From Salinibaculum litoreum (GTDB lineage Archaea > Halobacteriota > Halobacteria > Halobacteriales > Haloarculaceae), in the NCBI GenBank assembly GCA_009789175.1, contig CP046866.1, positions 1,426,001 through 1,490,000 of the forward strand: a stretch of 64,000 nt of DNA, given 5' to 3'. Shown in pieces: positions 34,690 to 45,100 of the stretch (within the stretch, counting starts at the first letter, position 1; every line of letters begins with the position of its first letter). Position numbers and translations under genes: made by a program. The notes under the pieces were generated by a model. That model searched no databases and was not told where the DNA came from. It was given only the letters and a program-made list of their open reading frames with translations.

Positions 34690-36156
34690 TTATCCGAACA
34701 TCTGGCGCATCATGGGATGCATCTCCATGAGCTGCTCCTCTGCGATTTCCTCGTAGAGTTTGTAGGTAATCGACACAGTCAGCAGCAAGCCAGTGCCTGT
34801 CACACCGCCGATGGTGCCAAGCATGTTCGCCGCCACCGCGAGCAGCCCCACCAGTGCGCCACCGATGACGGTGACCTGTGGGATGTACTGCTCTAAGACC
34901 CGCTCGATGGAGCGGACGTTCTGGCGGAACCCGGGAATCTGCATCCCCGAGTTGTGAATCTGCTGGGCCGTCGCATCCGGACCCATGTCCGTCGTCTCGA
35001 CCCAGAAGATGGCGAAGATTGCACCCCCGACAACCATGAACGTCAGGTCGACCCCGACGCGTAACATGATTTCCCAGGGTGCATTCCCACCACCGCCGCC
35101 GGCGAACCACATCCAGTCCTGTGGGTTCTGGATGGGAGCGAGGTAGTAGAACAGCCCGCCAGTGGGCTGGCCCTGCGAGTAACTCCCAAGCCAGCCTGGC
35201 ATACTCGCCAGTTGCGCGTTGAGGATGCGCCCGAGGAACTGGATGTTCGCCTGCAGTGCGCGGACGAGAATCATCGGCAGGACGCTCGCGTAGATGAGCT
35301 TCACGGGGAAGCGACCACGCGCGCCTTTCACCCGGGCGTTCGAGAGCGGAATCTCGACCCGGACGCTCTCGGCGTAGACGACGATGACGAAGATGGCAAG
35401 CGTCGTCAGAATCGGGATGAGTTGCCCGACACCGATGAGCAACGCCTCGATACCTTCAGGCGTGAGCAGCGGCGGAATCTGCTCGCGACCGAGGATGATG
35501 TCGAACCACGTGGGGATGATGCCACGGGCCTGCCCGAGACCGGGCACCGCGACCAGGCCACCGATGAGCCGCTGGGAGACACCGGCGATAATGAAGAGGC
35601 CGATACCGGAGCCGACCCCCCATTTGCTGATAACCTCGTCCATGTAGAGGAGGAGGATACCGCCGGCGAATATCTGGGCGAACAGCAACAGCTGGACACC
35701 CGTCAGTCCGATGCCAAGCGTCTGCGCGAGCGCCTGACTGGGCGGGAGGAACTGCCCTCCAAACACCATCGGTAGCCCCGTCAGGATACACATCACGATG
35801 ACCAGAAACTTCTGGAGTCCCTGGTAGAGCACCTGGTCACGCGGGTTGTTCTGCGTGTCCAGACCGAGCAGGTCGGCACCGCCGAGCAACTGGAGCACGA
35901 TGCTCGCCGTGACGATGGGGCCGATACCCAGTTGCAGCACCGACCCTGTCGAGCCGGCGATGACGGACCGGAAACGGCCGAAGACATCGCTCCCCTGGCC
36001 ACCGAGGCCAAAGAGGAAGACGTTGGTCAGGAAGAAATACAGCACCAGCACACCCGCTGTCCAGGCCAGCTTGCGCTTGAAGGGGACGTGCCCCTCCGGC
36101 CGGCGGACCGAGGGCATGCGAGTGAGTACCGGTTCGGCGGTGTCCTTCCAGCTCAT
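34690..36156 (-). CDS. secY: Preprotein translocase subunit SecY
   Basis: 488 residues with ten membrane helices. It begins MSWKDTAEPVLTRMPSVRRP and has the plug region (GSVLQLGIGPIVTASIVLQLL). It forms the channel with SecE and Sec61beta for co- and post-translational export. The insert after helix 6, WLGSYSQGQPTGGLFYYL, is typical of haloarchaeal SecY. Last gene of the S10/spc operon, its ATG 1 nt after the L15 stop. Confidence 0.97.
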   Translation of the reverse strand: MSWKDTAEPVLTRMPSVRRPEGHVPFKRKLAWTAGVLVLYFFLTNVFLFGLGGQGSDVFGRFRSVIAGSTGSVLQLGIGPIVTASIVLQLLGGADLLGLDTQNNPRDQVLYQGLQKFLVIVMCILTGLPMVFGGQFLPPSQALAQTLGIGLTGVQLLLFAQIFAGGILLLYMDEVISKWGVGSGIGLFIIAGVSQRLIGGLVAVPGLGQARGIIPTWFDIILGREQIPPLLTPEGIEALLIGVGQLIPILTTLAIFVIVVYAESVRVEIPLSNARVKGARGRFPVKLIYASVLPMILVRALQANIQFLGRILNAQLASMPGWLGSYSQGQPTGGLFYYLAPIQNPQDWMWFAGGGGGNAPWEIMLRVGVDLTFMVVGGAIFAIFWVETTDMGPDATAQQIHNSGMQIPGFRQNVRSIERVLEQYIPQVTVIGGALVGLLAVAANMLGTIGGVTGTGLLLTVSITYKLYEEIAEEQLMEMHPMMRQMFG

Positions 36157-36157
36157 G

Positions 36158-36637
36158 TTACTCCTCAGTGTTGTCGTCTGTCTCGTCGGCCGTCTCGGCG
36201 CGGTCGGACAGTTCTGCCGACCCGCCGGCTTCCGTCAGCTTACCACGGGCACCCGCGGTAAACGCGTCCGCCACGACCTCGAGTTCGTTGCGTACCTGAC
36301 CGTTGCCCAGGACCTTCACGGCGTCGGCCTCGTAGCCGTCCTCGGCAACGTCACGTGCGTCGATACGATAGCCGTCGCCGGTCTCCTCGGCGACGCCATC
36401 CGCTGCAAGCAGGGCAGCGTCTTCGTCGAGCTTCTGGACATCGACTTCGACGATGTCGTCTTTGACCTTCTCGGGTCGCGTGAATCCGTGCTTGCCAAGC
36501 GGGTCGTAGTTGTGGAACTCGTGTTTGTCACGACCGGCGTCACCGCGACCGCCACGGTGGCCGGCACCACGGCGGTTCTTGTGCGAACCGCCGCCGTGCG
36601 TGCGCGAGCCACGCTGTCGTTTCTTTTTGTTCGTCAT
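36158..36637 (-). CDS. rpl15: 50S ribosomal protein L15
   Basis: 159 residues from the ATG at 36637, which overlaps the L30 stop (TAATG). The archaeal N-terminus MTNKKKRQRGSRTHGGGSHK and the RRGAGHRGGRG loop bind 23S rRNA near the exit tunnel and central protuberance. The C-terminal 25 residues are acidic and rich in Glu and Asp. Cotranscribed with L30 and SecY. Confidence 0.95.
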   Translation of the reverse strand: MTNKKKRQRGSRTHGGGSHKNRRGAGHRGGRGDAGRDKHEFHNYDPLGKHGFTRPEKVKDDIVEVDVQKLDEDAALLAADGVAEETGDGYRIDARDVAEDGYEADAVKVLGNGQVRNELEVVADAFTAGARGKLTEAGGSAELSDRAETADETDDNTEE

Positions 36638-37101
36638 TATCGCATCGCCTCCAGCAGTGCGTCGATATCCTCGGTCCCGTGTGGCCCGAGTTCGCCGCCT
36701 TCCTTGACAGGGTGCTTGATGCCGTCGTGGCCGCCCCGTGGCGGGTGCAGCCGAAGCGTCGGCGACAGCCCTGCCTCCTGCAGCGTCGTCTCCTCGGCCA
36801 GCAGTGCCTCGGCGAGAGCCGAGATATCGTCGTAGTCGGTGTGCTCGGCGACCCATCCGTCGTCGATGTCGGCCTCACCCTCGTCGGGGTCGGCCCGGTT
36901 CGCGAGCAGGAGTTCGACCGTCTCCTGGCTGGGTTCGCCGTGGGCGACGTAGTCGTTGACCTTCGAGACCATCCCCGTGTAGGTGTCGGTCTCGGGCACG
37001 AACGTCGCGTGGTTCACCCGCGTGATGTTGAGCATCTCGAGGGTGTCCTGGATGTCACCGTGCATGTTCACGTTGCCACGAATCTGGACAAGCGCTTTCA
37101 T
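36637..37101 (-). CDS. rpl30: 50S ribosomal protein L30
   Basis: 154 residues, the long archaeal form. [21 protein letters not shown] is the L30 fold start; the extension contains HPPRGGHDGIKHP, the haloarchaeal rRNA-binding loop. It shares one base with the S5 stop and one with the L15 start. Confidence 0.95.
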   Translation of the reverse strand: MKALVQIRGNVNMHGDIQDTLEMLNITRVNHATFVPETDTYTGMVSKVNDYVAHGEPSQETVELLLANRADPDEGEADIDDGWVAEHTDYDDISALAEALLAEETTLQEAGLSPTLRLHPPRGGHDGIKHPVKEGGELGPHGTEDIDALLEAMR

Positions 37102-37739
37102 TACTCGATGACCTCCCGTTTCTCCCAGGTCTCCTGTGGGACGCGTGCCTCTGCCGTGTTTTGCAGAGCGTTGAACGTCGCCTTCGCGAAGTTGACCGTG
37201 GTTCGGGTGTTCCCCGACGAGCGGGTCCAGATGTCCTCGATACCGGCGAGTTCGAGTACCTTGCGGACGGTCTCCCCGCCAGCAAGGCCCAGCCCGCGCG
37301 GTGCCGGCTGAAGCTCGACCTCGACACTACCGGCCTTGCCCATGCTGCGCAGCGCGACCGTGTGGGCACGGCCACAGCCACATTCCCAGGACCCACAGCC
37401 CCGGGACACATCGATCAGGTTCATCTTCCCGATCTCGATGGCCTTCTGGATTGCACCGCCGACCTGGTCGTCGCGGCCCTCGGCGTAGCCGACGAGGCCG
37501 TCACGATTGCCCACGACGACGACACAGCGGAATTTCACCCGGCGCCCGGAGTCCGTCATGCGCTGGACCATGTTGATGTCCAGCACTTCGTCCTCCAGAC
37601 CGGGGACGAGCTGGTCTACGATTTCGGGTTCCTTCAGCGGCAGCCCGGCGTTCAGCGCCTCCTGCATCGAGTCGATCTCGCCGTCGGCGACCTTTTTGCC
37701 GAGCCGTGTCTGTGGTTCCCATCCGTTGTCAGCACTCAT
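37101..37739 (-). CDS. rps5: 30S ribosomal protein S5
   Basis: 212 residues. The double-stranded RNA-binding S5 domain begins [20 protein letters not shown], followed by the archaeal Cys-rich insert [13 protein letters not shown]5 lies at the mRNA entry site and supports decoding accuracy. It overlaps the L18 stop by 4 nt and the L30 start by 1 nt. Confidence 0.96.
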   Translation of the reverse strand: MSADNGWEPQTRLGKKVADGEIDSMQEALNAGLPLKEPEIVDQLVPGLEDEVLDINMVQRMTDSGRRVKFRCVVVVGNRDGLVGYAEGRDDQVGGAIQKAIEIGKMNLIDVSRGCGSWECGCGRAHTVALRSMGKAGSVEVELQPAPRGLGLAGGETVRKVLELAGIEDIWTRSSGNTRTTVNFAKATFNALQNTAEARVPQETWEKREVIE

Positions 37740-38296
37740 AGTTCGATGTCACCTTCCAGTAGCTCCTCCCGCATCTCGTCGAAGTGTGCGGGCAGTTCCG
37801 TGGCGTCGAAATCGCCGCTGTAGAGGCCGTCTTCCTGGTCGGCGTACTCGGCGATATGCTCGCCGCGTGTACGCGCCCAGTCAGCCAGCACGCTATCGTT
37901 GTGCGGGATTTCGAGGCCGGCATCAATTGCTCCTTCCTGTACTGCAAAGACCTTGCTCCCCGGCGTCGGGGAGTTCAGCCCGATGTCCAGCACTGCCTCC
38001 TCGACTCCTGCCTCGATGGCACGGAGTCCGGCGAGCAGGCCGGTGAGGTAGGCCGCTGGCATGTTCGACAGCGGGGCCTCCCAGCCGTACTCGCGTAGGT
38101 CTTTCGACTGTGCGGCAGCGATGGTCCGGTCGCCCTCGGGCCCGGTCGAGACCAGCTGCGCCCTGACCTGCCTGTTGCTCTTGCGAGCGACCAGGCGCGG
38201 CTTGCCGGATTTCAGCAGGCGCAACCGCTGATGGTAATCCGTACGGGCCTCGCGGCGACGCCGCATCGGCACCGTGTATCGTGGTCCACTTGCCAT
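37736..38296 (-). CDS. rpl18: 50S ribosomal protein L18
   Basis: 186 residues. [20 protein letters not shown] at the N-terminus and [20 protein letters not shown] give the 5S rRNA-binding start of the family; the fold ends in a long acidic helix. It binds 5S rRNA beside L5. The gene shares a base with L19e (ATAATG). Confidence 0.96.
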   Translation of the reverse strand: MASGPRYTVPMRRRREARTDYHQRLRLLKSGKPRLVARKSNRQVRAQLVSTGPEGDRTIAAAQSKDLREYGWEAPLSNMPAAYLTGLLAGLRAIEAGVEEAVLDIGLNSPTPGSKVFAVQEGAIDAGLEIPHNDSVLADWARTRGEHIAEYADQEDGLYSGDFDATELPAHFDEMREELLEGDIEL

Positions 38297-38745
38297 TATG
38301 TTTCACCGTAGTTGTCGTTGATGTACCGTTCGAGGTCCGCAACGGAGTCGAACTCGCCGCCACCTGCCTTGTCGTAGAGGTCGCGGTACGTCGACTTGTC
38401 GAGGTCGCCCTCGTCGCGGAGTTCGCGCAGGTACTCACGCTGTGCGCGAATGCTCGATTGCCAGTGCTCCTTGTCGTTCTGGCGACCACCGGCGGTCCCT
38501 CGTCGGGAGCCAGCGCCTTTCTGGTGGCCGTAGGAACGTTTCTTCTGCCGTTCACGGGCACGGCCACGCGAGTTGCCTTTCGGCTCCTCTGCGCGAATCG
38601 CACCCTCGTCGACGAGCTCGCGGATGTCCTCGCGGGTAATCGCTTCCGCGATGTCGCCCTGGGCGTCGGGGTCGAACCAGAGTTTGTTCTCCCCGACATC
38701 CAGCACGTCCGAAGCAAGTCGCTTCTGTGCACTCAGGTCAGTCAT
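38296..38745 (-). CDS. rpl19e: 50S ribosomal protein L19e
   Basis: 149 residues. It starts [20 protein letters not shown] and has the basic [20 protein letters not shown] helix with a long C-terminal helix. It has no bacterial counterpart and forms the rim of the tunnel exit with L3-side proteins. It overlaps the L32e stop by 8 nt. Confidence 0.96.
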   Translation of the reverse strand: MTDLSAQKRLASDVLDVGENKLWFDPDAQGDIAEAITREDIRELVDEGAIRAEEPKGNSRGRARERQKKRSYGHQKGAGSRRGTAGGRQNDKEHWQSSIRAQREYLRELRDEGDLDKSTYRDLYDKAGGGEFDSVADLERYINDNYGET

Positions 38746-39706
38746 TCACTTCGACCTCCTCGTAGGTTGGGTTCAGGACGCGGATGCCCTGTTCCTCTGC
38801 TTGCTCTTCGATGCGCTCGCGCTTGCGGGCACCGACCTTCGAGGCGATACGGACCGCTTCCGTGTCACCGTCGACGCCGTCGAGGTCGTCGACGTTGTGG
38901 ACGCGGACCTCCTCGAAGCCGGACGGGTGCAGGCCACGGACCGCCGTCGGCGAGCGATAGCCCGCGTCGACGGTGTCGCCTTTGCCTCTGATACCCTTCC
39001 GGAGCTTCGAAAGCTGGCCGCGGGGCCGCCGCCACGAGGTCCCCACACGCTTTTTCTTGTGGTGGTCCTGGCGGTTGAACGCCGGCTGGCGCTCGCGTTT
39101 GCGCTGCGTGAGCAGGCGCTCTGCTTCCTCACCGAGGTCGGGCGTCTTGTCGACCAGCCCGCGTGGCTGGAGTTCCGTCTCGACGTCTTCGGAGACTTCG
39201 GTCGTCTCCTCGTCCTCGACTTCCGCTTCGACATCTTCGGAGACTTCGAGGTCGCCGACATCGGCCTTGATGCGGGCCGCCAGCGCCATGCCGACACCGT
39301 CGACATCGGCAAGCTGGTCCTGGCTCGCACCTTTGATGTCCGCGACGGACTCGAAGCCGGCATCGCGCAGCGAGTCGGCCTTCGAATCGCCGACACCGCT
39401 GATGTCGGTCAGCTCCTCGATGTCGGGCTCCTCGTCGTCGGACTCGGCTTCGTCGGTGTCCTCGTCTTCGGGAGCCAGCTCTTCGACGTCTGCTTCGACG
39501 TCGTCGCTGACTTCGAGTTCGTCGACCTCGGCCTTCGCGCGTGCGGCGAGTGCCGTACTGACGCCCTCGACAGCTGCGAGCTGGTCCTGGGTTGCCGCGG
39601 CGACGTGTTCGCGGGTCTCGTAACCCGCATCACGGAGCGCCTCGGCAATCTCGTCGTCGACGCCGCCGATTGAGGTCAGTCCCTCTTCTGTGTCTTCGTC
39701 AGCCAT
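38738..39706 (-). CDS. rpl32e: 50S ribosomal protein L32e with duplicated N-terminal HhH extension
   Basis: 322 residues, clearly longer than the usual haloarchaeal L32e of roughly 240. The L32e core is at about 195-322 ([38 protein letters not shown]). The acidic extension before it has two helix-hairpin-helix modules, residues about 9-68 ([20 protein letters not shown]) and 95-160 ([20 protein letters not shown]), which share DQLA, ALAAR and DLEVS-type stretches. This is a tandem duplication. It may bind extra rRNA or DNA; function unknown. Confidence 0.95.
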   Translation of the reverse strand: MADEDTEEGLTSIGGVDDEIAEALRDAGYETREHVAAATQDQLAAVEGVSTALAARAKAEVDELEVSDDVEADVEELAPEDEDTDEAESDDEEPDIEELTDISGVGDSKADSLRDAGFESVADIKGASQDQLADVDGVGMALAARIKADVGDLEVSEDVEAEVEDEETTEVSEDVETELQPRGLVDKTPDLGEEAERLLTQRKRERQPAFNRQDHHKKKRVGTSWRRPRGQLSKLRKGIRGKGDTVDAGYRSPTAVRGLHPSGFEEVRVHNVDDLDGVDGDTEAVRIASKVGARKRERIEEQAEEQGIRVLNPTYEEVEVND

Positions 39707-40242
39707 CAGGCGTCACCTCGATTCGGTTTCTGCGTGATATAGACGCCGTCCTGGAAGACGCGAACGTCCTTGTCGGTCACGCGCGTGAGTTGTTCGATGT
39801 CCGCCGCGGTCTGGCCGACATCCTCGATGCTCGGTCCGCTAAGATGGACGAGTTCGCCGTCGATGTCGACCTCGGTGTCCCCGTGAATGTCGGTGCGCCG
39901 GGGCGCTTTCTCGCCGAGGAAGTTCTCGATGACGACCTCGTCGCCCTCCACGGCAACGTCCATCGGGAAGTGAGAGTAGAAGACTTCCATCTCGTACTCC
40001 CAGCCCTCCGTGACGCCGTGGAACATGTTGCGGACGTGGCTCTCGAAGGTGCCAAGCGTCGACATCGTCTTGGCGTCGTCCTCGTCACTCTCGATGGCGA
40101 CTGTGCCGTCTTCGACAGCGACGGACACGTCTGGATACCACAGCCGCCGGGTTACGGACCCGTTCGGTCCCTCTACTGTGAGGTCGAGATGGTCTATCTC
40201 TGCGCTCACGTTCTCGGGTAGTTCGAGTTCTGTTCGTGGCAT
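39706..40242 (-). CDS. rpl6: 50S ribosomal protein L6
   Basis: 178 residues, two-domain L6. N-terminal [19 protein letters not shown] is the first beta domain; the second follows [17 protein letters not shown]. It contacts the sarcin-ricin loop region and factors. It shares a base with the L32e start and is 2 nt downstream of the S8 stop. Confidence 0.96.
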   Translation of the reverse strand: MPRTELELPENVSAEIDHLDLTVEGPNGSVTRRLWYPDVSVAVEDGTVAIESDEDDAKTMSTLGTFESHVRNMFHGVTEGWEYEMEVFYSHFPMDVAVEGDEVVIENFLGEKAPRRTDIHGDTEVDIDGELVHLSGPSIEDVGQTAADIEQLTRVTDKDVRVFQDGVYITQKPNRGDA

Positions 40243-40244
40243 TG

Positions 40245-40637
40245 TTAGTAGACGTATGCGATGACCTGGCCGCCGACGCCCTCCTCGCGGGCCTCGTAGT
40301 GGCTCATAACGCCACGTGAGGTGGTGACGACGAGTGTCCCGTAGTCACGGGCGGGGAGGTATCGCTTCTCCCACTTTTCGAACTCGTCGGCTCCTGCGGA
40401 GTAGCGCGGCTTGACCGGGCCACACTCGTTGATTGCTCCTTTCAGTTCGACCTCGAACTTGCCGGCCTTGCCGTCGTCGACGAACTGGAAGCCGTCGACG
40501 TACCCGCGGTCGTAGAAGACCTCGAGTACCGAGCCGATTTCGTTCGAGGCGGGCTCTACCGTCTGCTCGAGATGCCCGACGCTCTCGGCGTTATCGATCG
40601 TCGAGAGTGCGTTGGCGAGTGGGTCTGTTCCTGTCAT
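40245..40637 (-). CDS. rps8: 30S ribosomal protein S8
   Basis: 130 residues from the ATG at 40637, which overlaps the S14 stop by 4 nt; the frame open to 40691 lies inside S14. The typical core [14 protein letters not shown] and the C-terminal end [20 protein letters not shown] identify it. It binds helix 21 of 16S rRNA. Confidence 0.95.
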   Translation of the reverse strand: MTGTDPLANALSTIDNAESVGHLEQTVEPASNEIGSVLEVFYDRGYVDGFQFVDDGKAGKFEVELKGAINECGPVKPRYSAGADEFEKWEKRYLPARDYGTLVVTTSRGVMSHYEAREEGVGGQVIAYVY

Positions 40638-40825
40638 GAGTACTTCTTGAATCCCATGCTCCGGGACACCTCGCGGAAGCACTGCCGACACAGATAGATG
40701 TCGTACTTGCCGATCAGTCCCTGCTCGCGCCCGCAGCGCTGGCAGGACTGTAGCTGTCCCGTTCGTTTCGCGGCGTGCTCGCCGGTACGCTCCTGCTCGT
40801 CGTCCTCAGTTTCGCTCTCGCTCAT
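40634..40825 (-). CDS. rps14: 30S ribosomal protein S14 (zinc-binding)
   Basis: 63 residues. Two CxxC pairs (SCQRCG and LCRQCF) form the zinc site of the archaeal type, and the protein ends [10 protein letters not shown]. The first 22 residues are an acidic Glu-rich extension typical of halophiles. It overlaps both L5 and S8 by 4 nt. Confidence 0.95.
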   Translation of the reverse strand: MSESETEDDEQERTGEHAAKRTGQLQSCQRCGREQGLIGKYDIYLCRQCFREVSRSMGFKKYS

Positions 40826-41349
40826 TGGTCGACCTCCACGTCGAATGTCTCCTCGACGAACGCGACCGCGTCGTCAACGTTGAGACGGTGGGCAGAGGGA
40901 ATCGACCGCGAAGCCTTGTCTCGCTTGGCCACGCGATATCCCGGACGGACGAGGTTGACCGTCACGTCCAGCCCGTAGATGCCGATGGTCGGGTCGTACT
41001 CCTGGCTCGGGAAGTCGGTGTGTTCCTCGACTCCGAAGCTGAAGTTCCCCGTGTCGTCGAACTGCGACGACGACAGGTCCACCAGCGGCAGTGCCGTCTG
41101 GAGGAACTCCTCGGCTGCCTCGTCACGAAGCGTCGTCTTCGCGCCGATGGGGTCGCCCTCGCGGATGTTGAAGTCCATCTCCGTCTTCTGGGCGACCGTC
41201 CGGACCGGCTGTTGCTCCGTAATCTCGCCGAGGATTTCCTCGGCCTGTGCGAGCGGTTCCCCGCCCTGTCCGATACCCATGTGGACGACGACTTTCTCGA
41301 TACGCGGCTCGCGCATCTCGTGGAAACTCGAGTCGCTTTCCGAGCTCAT
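40822..41349 (-). CDS. rpl5: 50S ribosomal protein L5
   Basis: 175 residues. [19 protein letters not shown] starts the family fold and [20 protein letters not shown] the 5S-contacting loop. It sits on the central protuberance with 5S rRNA and L18 and contacts P-site tRNA. Overlaps neighbours by 4 nt. Confidence 0.96.
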   Translation of the reverse strand: MSSESDSSFHEMREPRIEKVVVHMGIGQGGEPLAQAEEILGEITEQQPVRTVAQKTEMDFNIREGDPIGAKTTLRDEAAEEFLQTALPLVDLSSSQFDDTGNFSFGVEEHTDFPSQEYDPTIGIYGLDVTVNLVRPGYRVAKRDKASRSIPSAHRLNVDDAVAFVEETFDVEVDQ

Positions 41350-42107
41350 TCGTCGTCACCTCCGTCGTCGGCGTCTGCCGATTCGTCGGCAGCGCCCGCG
41401 ATGAAGTTCTCGTCGATAACGACGATGTACTCCTCGACGGTCTCGAAGCTGCCCTCGTCGGCGACACCCGGAATGTCTTCCTGGGTCGCGATGACGTTGT
41501 TCTGGGCGGAGCCAGGCGTGACCTGGATTTCCTCGATACGGCCGATGTCGCCGGCGTGAGCGCCGTCGACGGCCGTCACCAGCGCACCCTCCTCGTAGGG
41601 GAAGTGCGCGACGATTTCGCCATCGTCGTTGGCCACGACCACGGAGTCACCGCCGTCGTAGTCGCTGCCCTCTTCGACGAGCAGCGTCTGCCCGTCGTGC
41701 AGGGTCAACTGGACCTGACCGCCGGAGATGTGCTGCTTGCCGATGATTTTGCCAAGCTTGGACTGGGCGCTGTCCGCCTCGATTTCCGTCAGGGACAGCC
41801 GACCGCCCTCACCGGGGAACACGCGGTAGTACTCCTCGCGTTCGGTGAACGCCAGGATGTCGAACATCCCGACCGGGCGCTCCTCGTCGGAGACCGGCTT
41901 TCCGTTGATGATGACGCTATCCTGGTCGAGCGCGTAGCGGGCTTCCTTCCGGGAGTCCGCGTAGCCGAGCACGTCCCGCAGGATGATGAGCAGGGGAACA
42001 CCTGCTTCGCCGTGCGGACCGGCATCGGCCTTGACTGTGAACGTCTCCGTCTTGCGCTCGACGGGCCAACTGTTCGGCACCGAGAGTCGTTTCTGATGTT
42101 TCGTCAT
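41346..42107 (-). CDS. rps4e: 30S ribosomal protein S4e
   Basis: 253 residues. [20 protein letters not shown], then the S4-like domain [20 protein letters not shown], the central KOW-type fold ([14 protein letters not shown]) and an acidic Asp/Glu tail. An archaeal/eukaryotic 16S-binding protein without a bacterial counterpart. It overlaps L24 and L5 by 4 nt each. Confidence 0.95.
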   Translation of the reverse strand: MTKHQKRLSVPNSWPVERKTETFTVKADAGPHGEAGVPLLIILRDVLGYADSRKEARYALDQDSVIINGKPVSDEERPVGMFDILAFTEREEYYRVFPGEGGRLSLTEIEADSAQSKLGKIIGKQHISGGQVQLTLHDGQTLLVEEGSDYDGGDSVVVANDDGEIVAHFPYEEGALVTAVDGAHAGDIGRIEEIQVTPGSAQNNVIATQEDIPGVADEGSFETVEEYIVVIDENFIAGAADESADADDGGDDE

Positions 42108-42466
42108 GCGCTATCCTCCTCCGATTCCAGGCGGGCCTGCCGCTCGTCGTCCGAGAGGTCCAGGCTGGTGACGCGGAGGTTGCTCGCGTCCAGCGGACGC
42201 GGGACCTCCTCGCCATCTGCCGTCTCCTGGGTGACTGTCTCGACGTGGACGACCTCCGCTCGGAGGTCGACGTTGACGACATCTTCCTCTTCGCCAGCGG
42301 AGTCGCCACGAAGGACCTCGACGGTGTCGCCCTCGTTGACGCGCACGTTGCGCTGTCCGTACTCCTCGCGGAGGTCCTCGGACAGCGTTGCGCGCACCTC
42401 GGAATGGCGCTCGTGCAGCGGGGCCTCGGCCTGCTGTTTGCGCTGTTTGCGTGGTTGTCGTGTCAT
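42104..42466 (-). CDS. rpl24: 50S ribosomal protein L24
   Basis: 120 residues. A basic N-terminus ([20 protein letters not shown]), then KOW motif [20 protein letters not shown], then an archaeal C-terminal strand. It starts 23S rRNA folding near the tunnel exit. It overlaps L14 and S4e by 4 nt. Confidence 0.96.
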   Translation of the reverse strand: MTRQPRKQRKQQAEAPLHERHSEVRATLSEDLREEYGQRNVRVNEGDTVEVLRGDSAGEEEDVVNVDLRAEVVHVETVTQETADGEEVPRPLDASNLRVTSLDLSDDERQARLESEEDSA

Positions 42467-42861
42467 ACTATCATCGTCGCCGTTGAGGCGATACTTCCGA
42501 ACCGCTCTGCGACCTCGCGTGCGATGGGGCCTTTGATTTCGGTCCCGCGCGGGTCCTCGTTCTCGTCGACGATGACCGCCGCGTTGTCCTCGAATTTGAC
42601 GCGGGTCCCGTCGGGCCGCCGGATGGGCTTGCGCTGTCGGATGACGACAGCTTCGAGCACCTGCCGGCGCATCTCGGGGGTCCCTTTGGTGACCGAGACG
42701 GTCACCTTGTCACCGAGTCCCGCCTTCGGGTGGCGGTTCTTGGTGCCGGAGTAGCCCGAGATACTGACAACCTTCACCTGGCGTGCGCCAGTGTTGTCAG
42801 CACAGTTGATGAGCGAGCCTTTCTCAAGGCCCTGCGTGACATCGGCGTTCAGCGCCTCCAT
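42463..42861 (-). CDS. rpl14: 50S ribosomal protein L14
   Basis: 132 residues. I chose the ATG at 42861 ([19 protein letters not shown]), which shares its A with the S17 stop; the GTG at 42864 lies in that stop region. [19 protein letters not shown] and [20 protein letters not shown] are L14 signatures. It sits at the intersubunit face. The 5-base GAGGAG-like site upstream supports this start. Confidence 0.96.
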   Translation of the reverse strand: MEALNADVTQGLEKGSLINCADNTGARQVKVVSISGYSGTKNRHPKAGLGDKVTVSVTKGTPEMRRQVLEAVVIRQRKPIRRPDGTRVKFEDNAAVIVDENEDPRGTEIKGPIAREVAERFGSIASTATMIV

Positions 42862-43187
42862 CACTCCTCACCTCCTGCAATGCTCACCACGACGTGGCTT
42901 TTGGTCTTCGAGAGCGGTCGCGTCTCTGCTATCGTTACGTCGTCGCCGACCGAGAGGTCGAGACACGGCGGAGCGTGGGCTGGAACCCGGCTCCGGCGTT
43001 TCATCAGTCGGTCGTACTTGGGTACGTTCACGTCGTACTCCCGCTCGACGACGACGGTCTTGTCCATGTCTGTGGAGGCGACCTCACCTTCGAGGGTCTG
43101 CCCACGCACGGCGAGTGTGCCGTGGAACGGACAGTTCTCGTCGGAGCAGGTCTCCTCCGGCGTCTCTACGTTCAGTCCTAGCGCCAT
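42861..43187 (-). CDS. rps17: 30S ribosomal protein S17
   Basis: 108 residues. The archaeal start [19 protein letters not shown] carries two cysteines, and [20 protein letters not shown] is the OB-fold end. It binds 16S rRNA near the body platform. It overlaps the rnp1 stop by 10 nt and ends in the base shared with L14. Confidence 0.95.
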   Translation of the reverse strand: MALGLNVETPEETCSDENCPFHGTLAVRGQTLEGEVASTDMDKTVVVEREYDVNVPKYDRLMKRRSRVPAHAPPCLDLSVGDDVTIAETRPLSKTKSHVVVSIAGGEE

Positions 43188-43474
43188 TTCGAATCACCTT
43201 GCTGTTCTGTTCGGCGTGCCGGCCGCGCGACCAGATTCTCGCCCTCGACGGTCACCACGTCGGTGCTCGCCGGGAGCGTGAACTCGAAGGTCGCCTCGGC
43301 CTTGGGGACGTGTGCCAACTCGCCGTCGACATCCACGCCCAGCGTCTGTGTTGTCTCCATAACGACCTCACCGCTGAGGCCGACCAGGTCGTCGTTGGAC
43401 GCCGAGACGACCTCGGTGTCCAGTCCGACCAGTTCGTGTCGCGGCAGCGTCTGCGGTGTCGGTGCCGTCGACAT
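43178..43474 (-). CDS. rnp1: Ribonuclease P protein component 1 (Rpp29)
   Basis: 98 residues from the ATG at 43474; a second ATG at 43477 is possible. The Sm-like Rpp29 fold shows [20 protein letters not shown] and [20 protein letters not shown]. It supports the RNase P RNA in removing tRNA 5' leaders. Its location in the S10/spc operon between L29 and S17 is standard for haloarchaea. It starts at the base that ends L29. Confidence 0.92.
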   Translation of the reverse strand: MSTAPTPQTLPRHELVGLDTEVVSASNDDLVGLSGEVVMETTQTLGVDVDGELAHVPKAEATFEFTLPASTDVVTVEGENLVARPARRTEQQGDSKWR

Positions 43475-43689
43475 CATTCGGCCTCCGCAAGATCGCCTTC
43501 TTCTTGCTGGATGGTCTTGATGCGGGCAATCGTCCGCCGGAGTTCCTTGATACGGCCCGGATTGTCGGGCATCCCACCGGCTGCTTTGACTGCCTCGGCG
43601 TTCAGCAGTTCCGTCTCGAGGTCTTCGAGTTCCGACTCACGCTCTGCGGCCGTCATGTCCCGCAGTTCTTCGGGGTGCAGGATGGTCAT
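43474..43689 (-). CDS. rpl29: 50S ribosomal protein L29
   Basis: 71 residues, two-helix protein. It begins [20 protein letters not shown] and has the second-helix [20 protein letters not shown]. It is at the tunnel exit, where export and folding factors dock. It overlaps the S3 stop by 4 nt. Confidence 0.96.
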   Translation of the reverse strand: MTILHPEELRDMTAAERESELEDLETELLNAEAVKAAGGMPDNPGRIKELRRTIARIKTIQQEEGDLAEAE

Positions 43690-44636
43690 TCGTCATCACC
43701 CTCCTGCGTGTCCTCGGCGGCTGCTTCGTCGTCGTCCATCTCATCCATCAGCTCTTCTGCCTGCTCTTCGGTCTCCTCGTCGAGTTCCTCGTCGACATCT
43801 GCCGCGAGGTCGTCGAGTTCCTCTTCGACGTCTGCTTCGTCAGGCACGTCTGGGTCCTCGAACTCCTCGCTGGCTTCCTCGACGACTTCCTCTTCGACGA
43901 CATCTTCCTCGGCGTCTGCCCCGTCGGCTGCCGGCGGCGCGCCCGTCTCGGGTTCGGCGTCGTCGGCGTCTGCCTCGTCGGGTTCGCCGGAGAGCAGTTC
44001 TTCGACGCCCTCGGCTTCCTCGATGTAGTCTTCGACCTCGACATCCTCGTAGATCTCGAAGTCGTCGGGCAACTCGGCGTCCGGCGGGATGATTTTGACA
44101 TCCACACCGATGGTCCCGAGTTTCATCACTGCGGTACCCTGCCCGTGGTCGACGATTTCCTCCGCGGGCTCACCGTTGTGCTTGATGTAGCCGCGGTTGA
44201 ACTTCTCCACGCGCGAGCGTGCGCCTGTGACTTTGCCGGAGAGGACGATTTCGGCACCGAGTGCGCCCGACTCCATGATGCGGTCGATGGTCGTGTGACC
44301 TGCCTTCCGGAAGTACCAGCCGCGTTCGAGCGCGTTGGCAAGCCGGTCGGCGACGATGGCGGCGTTCAGGTCCGGTTCCTCGACTTCCTGGACGTCGACC
44401 TGTGGGTCTTCGAGGCCGAACTCCGTCTCCAGAGTGTCGGTGATTTTCCGGATGTTCTTCCCGCCTTTCCCGATGACCATCCCGGGTTTCTCGGCTTTGA
44501 GCACGATCTGGGTGCCCATCGGCGTCTTGGCGACTTCCATGCCGCCGTAGCCGGCGCGGCCGAGTTCATCCTGGAAGAACTCGTCAATCTGGGTGCGCTG
44601 CAGGCCGTTCTCGATGAACTGCTGTTCGTCGGCCAT
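43686..44636 (-). CDS. rps3: 30S ribosomal protein S3 with long acidic tail
   Basis: 316 residues. KH domain with [18 protein letters not shown] near residue 53, then the C-terminal S3 fold ([20 protein letters not shown]). Residues about 200-316 form a very long Glu/Asp tail. S3 helps mRNA entry and unwinding. It overlaps the L22 stop by 1 nt. The acidic tail is common in halophilic S3 and its length varies between species. Confidence 0.96.
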   Translation of the reverse strand: MADEQQFIENGLQRTQIDEFFQDELGRAGYGGMEVAKTPMGTQIVLKAEKPGMVIGKGGKNIRKITDTLETEFGLEDPQVDVQEVEEPDLNAAIVADRLANALERGWYFRKAGHTTIDRIMESGALGAEIVLSGKVTGARSRVEKFNRGYIKHNGEPAEEIVDHGQGTAVMKLGTIGVDVKIIPPDAELPDDFEIYEDVEVEDYIEEAEGVEELLSGEPDEADADDAEPETGAPPAADGADAEEDVVEEEVVEEASEEFEDPDVPDEADVEEELDDLAADVDEELDEETEEQAEELMDEMDDDEAAAEDTQEGDDE

Positions 44637-45097
44637 TATTCACCCGCCTCCGACAGGACGATTTCTACGTCGACTTCGGGGGTGTTCCACTCGGAGGCCC
44701 GCCCCATCGCCCGGGGCTGGCGTCCGCGCTGTTCGCCCACCTTGTGCGGTGCGACGTGTTTGATGACCATCGATTCGCCATCGAATCCCTGGTGGTCGGC
44801 GTTGCCGACCGCGTTCTCGATCAGATCGAGGAAGGCCTCGCTGGCCTTCTCGGGGTAACGGCCGGCGTCCCAGCCTTCGATGTCGTTACGGTGGCCGACA
44901 CCTGTGTTGTGCTGGCGGAACGGAACCGACCGGTCGCCATCGATGACGTCCTCGAGGTAGTCGACCGCCTCGTCGGCCGTCATGCCCTTGATCTCTCGGG
45001 AGATGGCCTTGCTGTGCTTGAGACTTATCTGACGCTCCCGGAGCATCGCTTTCGCCGTTGTGTCCGGGTCGACGTCGATTGAGTAGCTGATTCCCAT
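44636..45097 (-). CDS. rpl22: 50S ribosomal protein L22
   Basis: 153 residues. It begins MGISYSIDVDPDTTAKAMLR and has the tunnel-lining hairpin region VAPHKVGEQRGRQPRAMGRA. It spans from the surface into the exit tunnel. 3-nt gap to S19. Confidence 0.96.
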   Translation of the reverse strand: MGISYSIDVDPDTTAKAMLRERQISLKHSKAISREIKGMTADEAVDYLEDVIDGDRSVPFRQHNTGVGHRNDIEGWDAGRYPEKASEAFLDLIENAVGNADHQGFDGESMVIKHVAPHKVGEQRGRQPRAMGRASEWNTPEVDVEIVLSEAGE

Positions 45098-45100
45098 GAT

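Noticed and set aside
34268-35110. 281-codon N-terminal extension of the oxidoreductase into secY
   Set aside because: The MDR fold starts at the ATG at 34267; the extension is Arg/His-rich and antisense to nothing but secY sequence in another frame.
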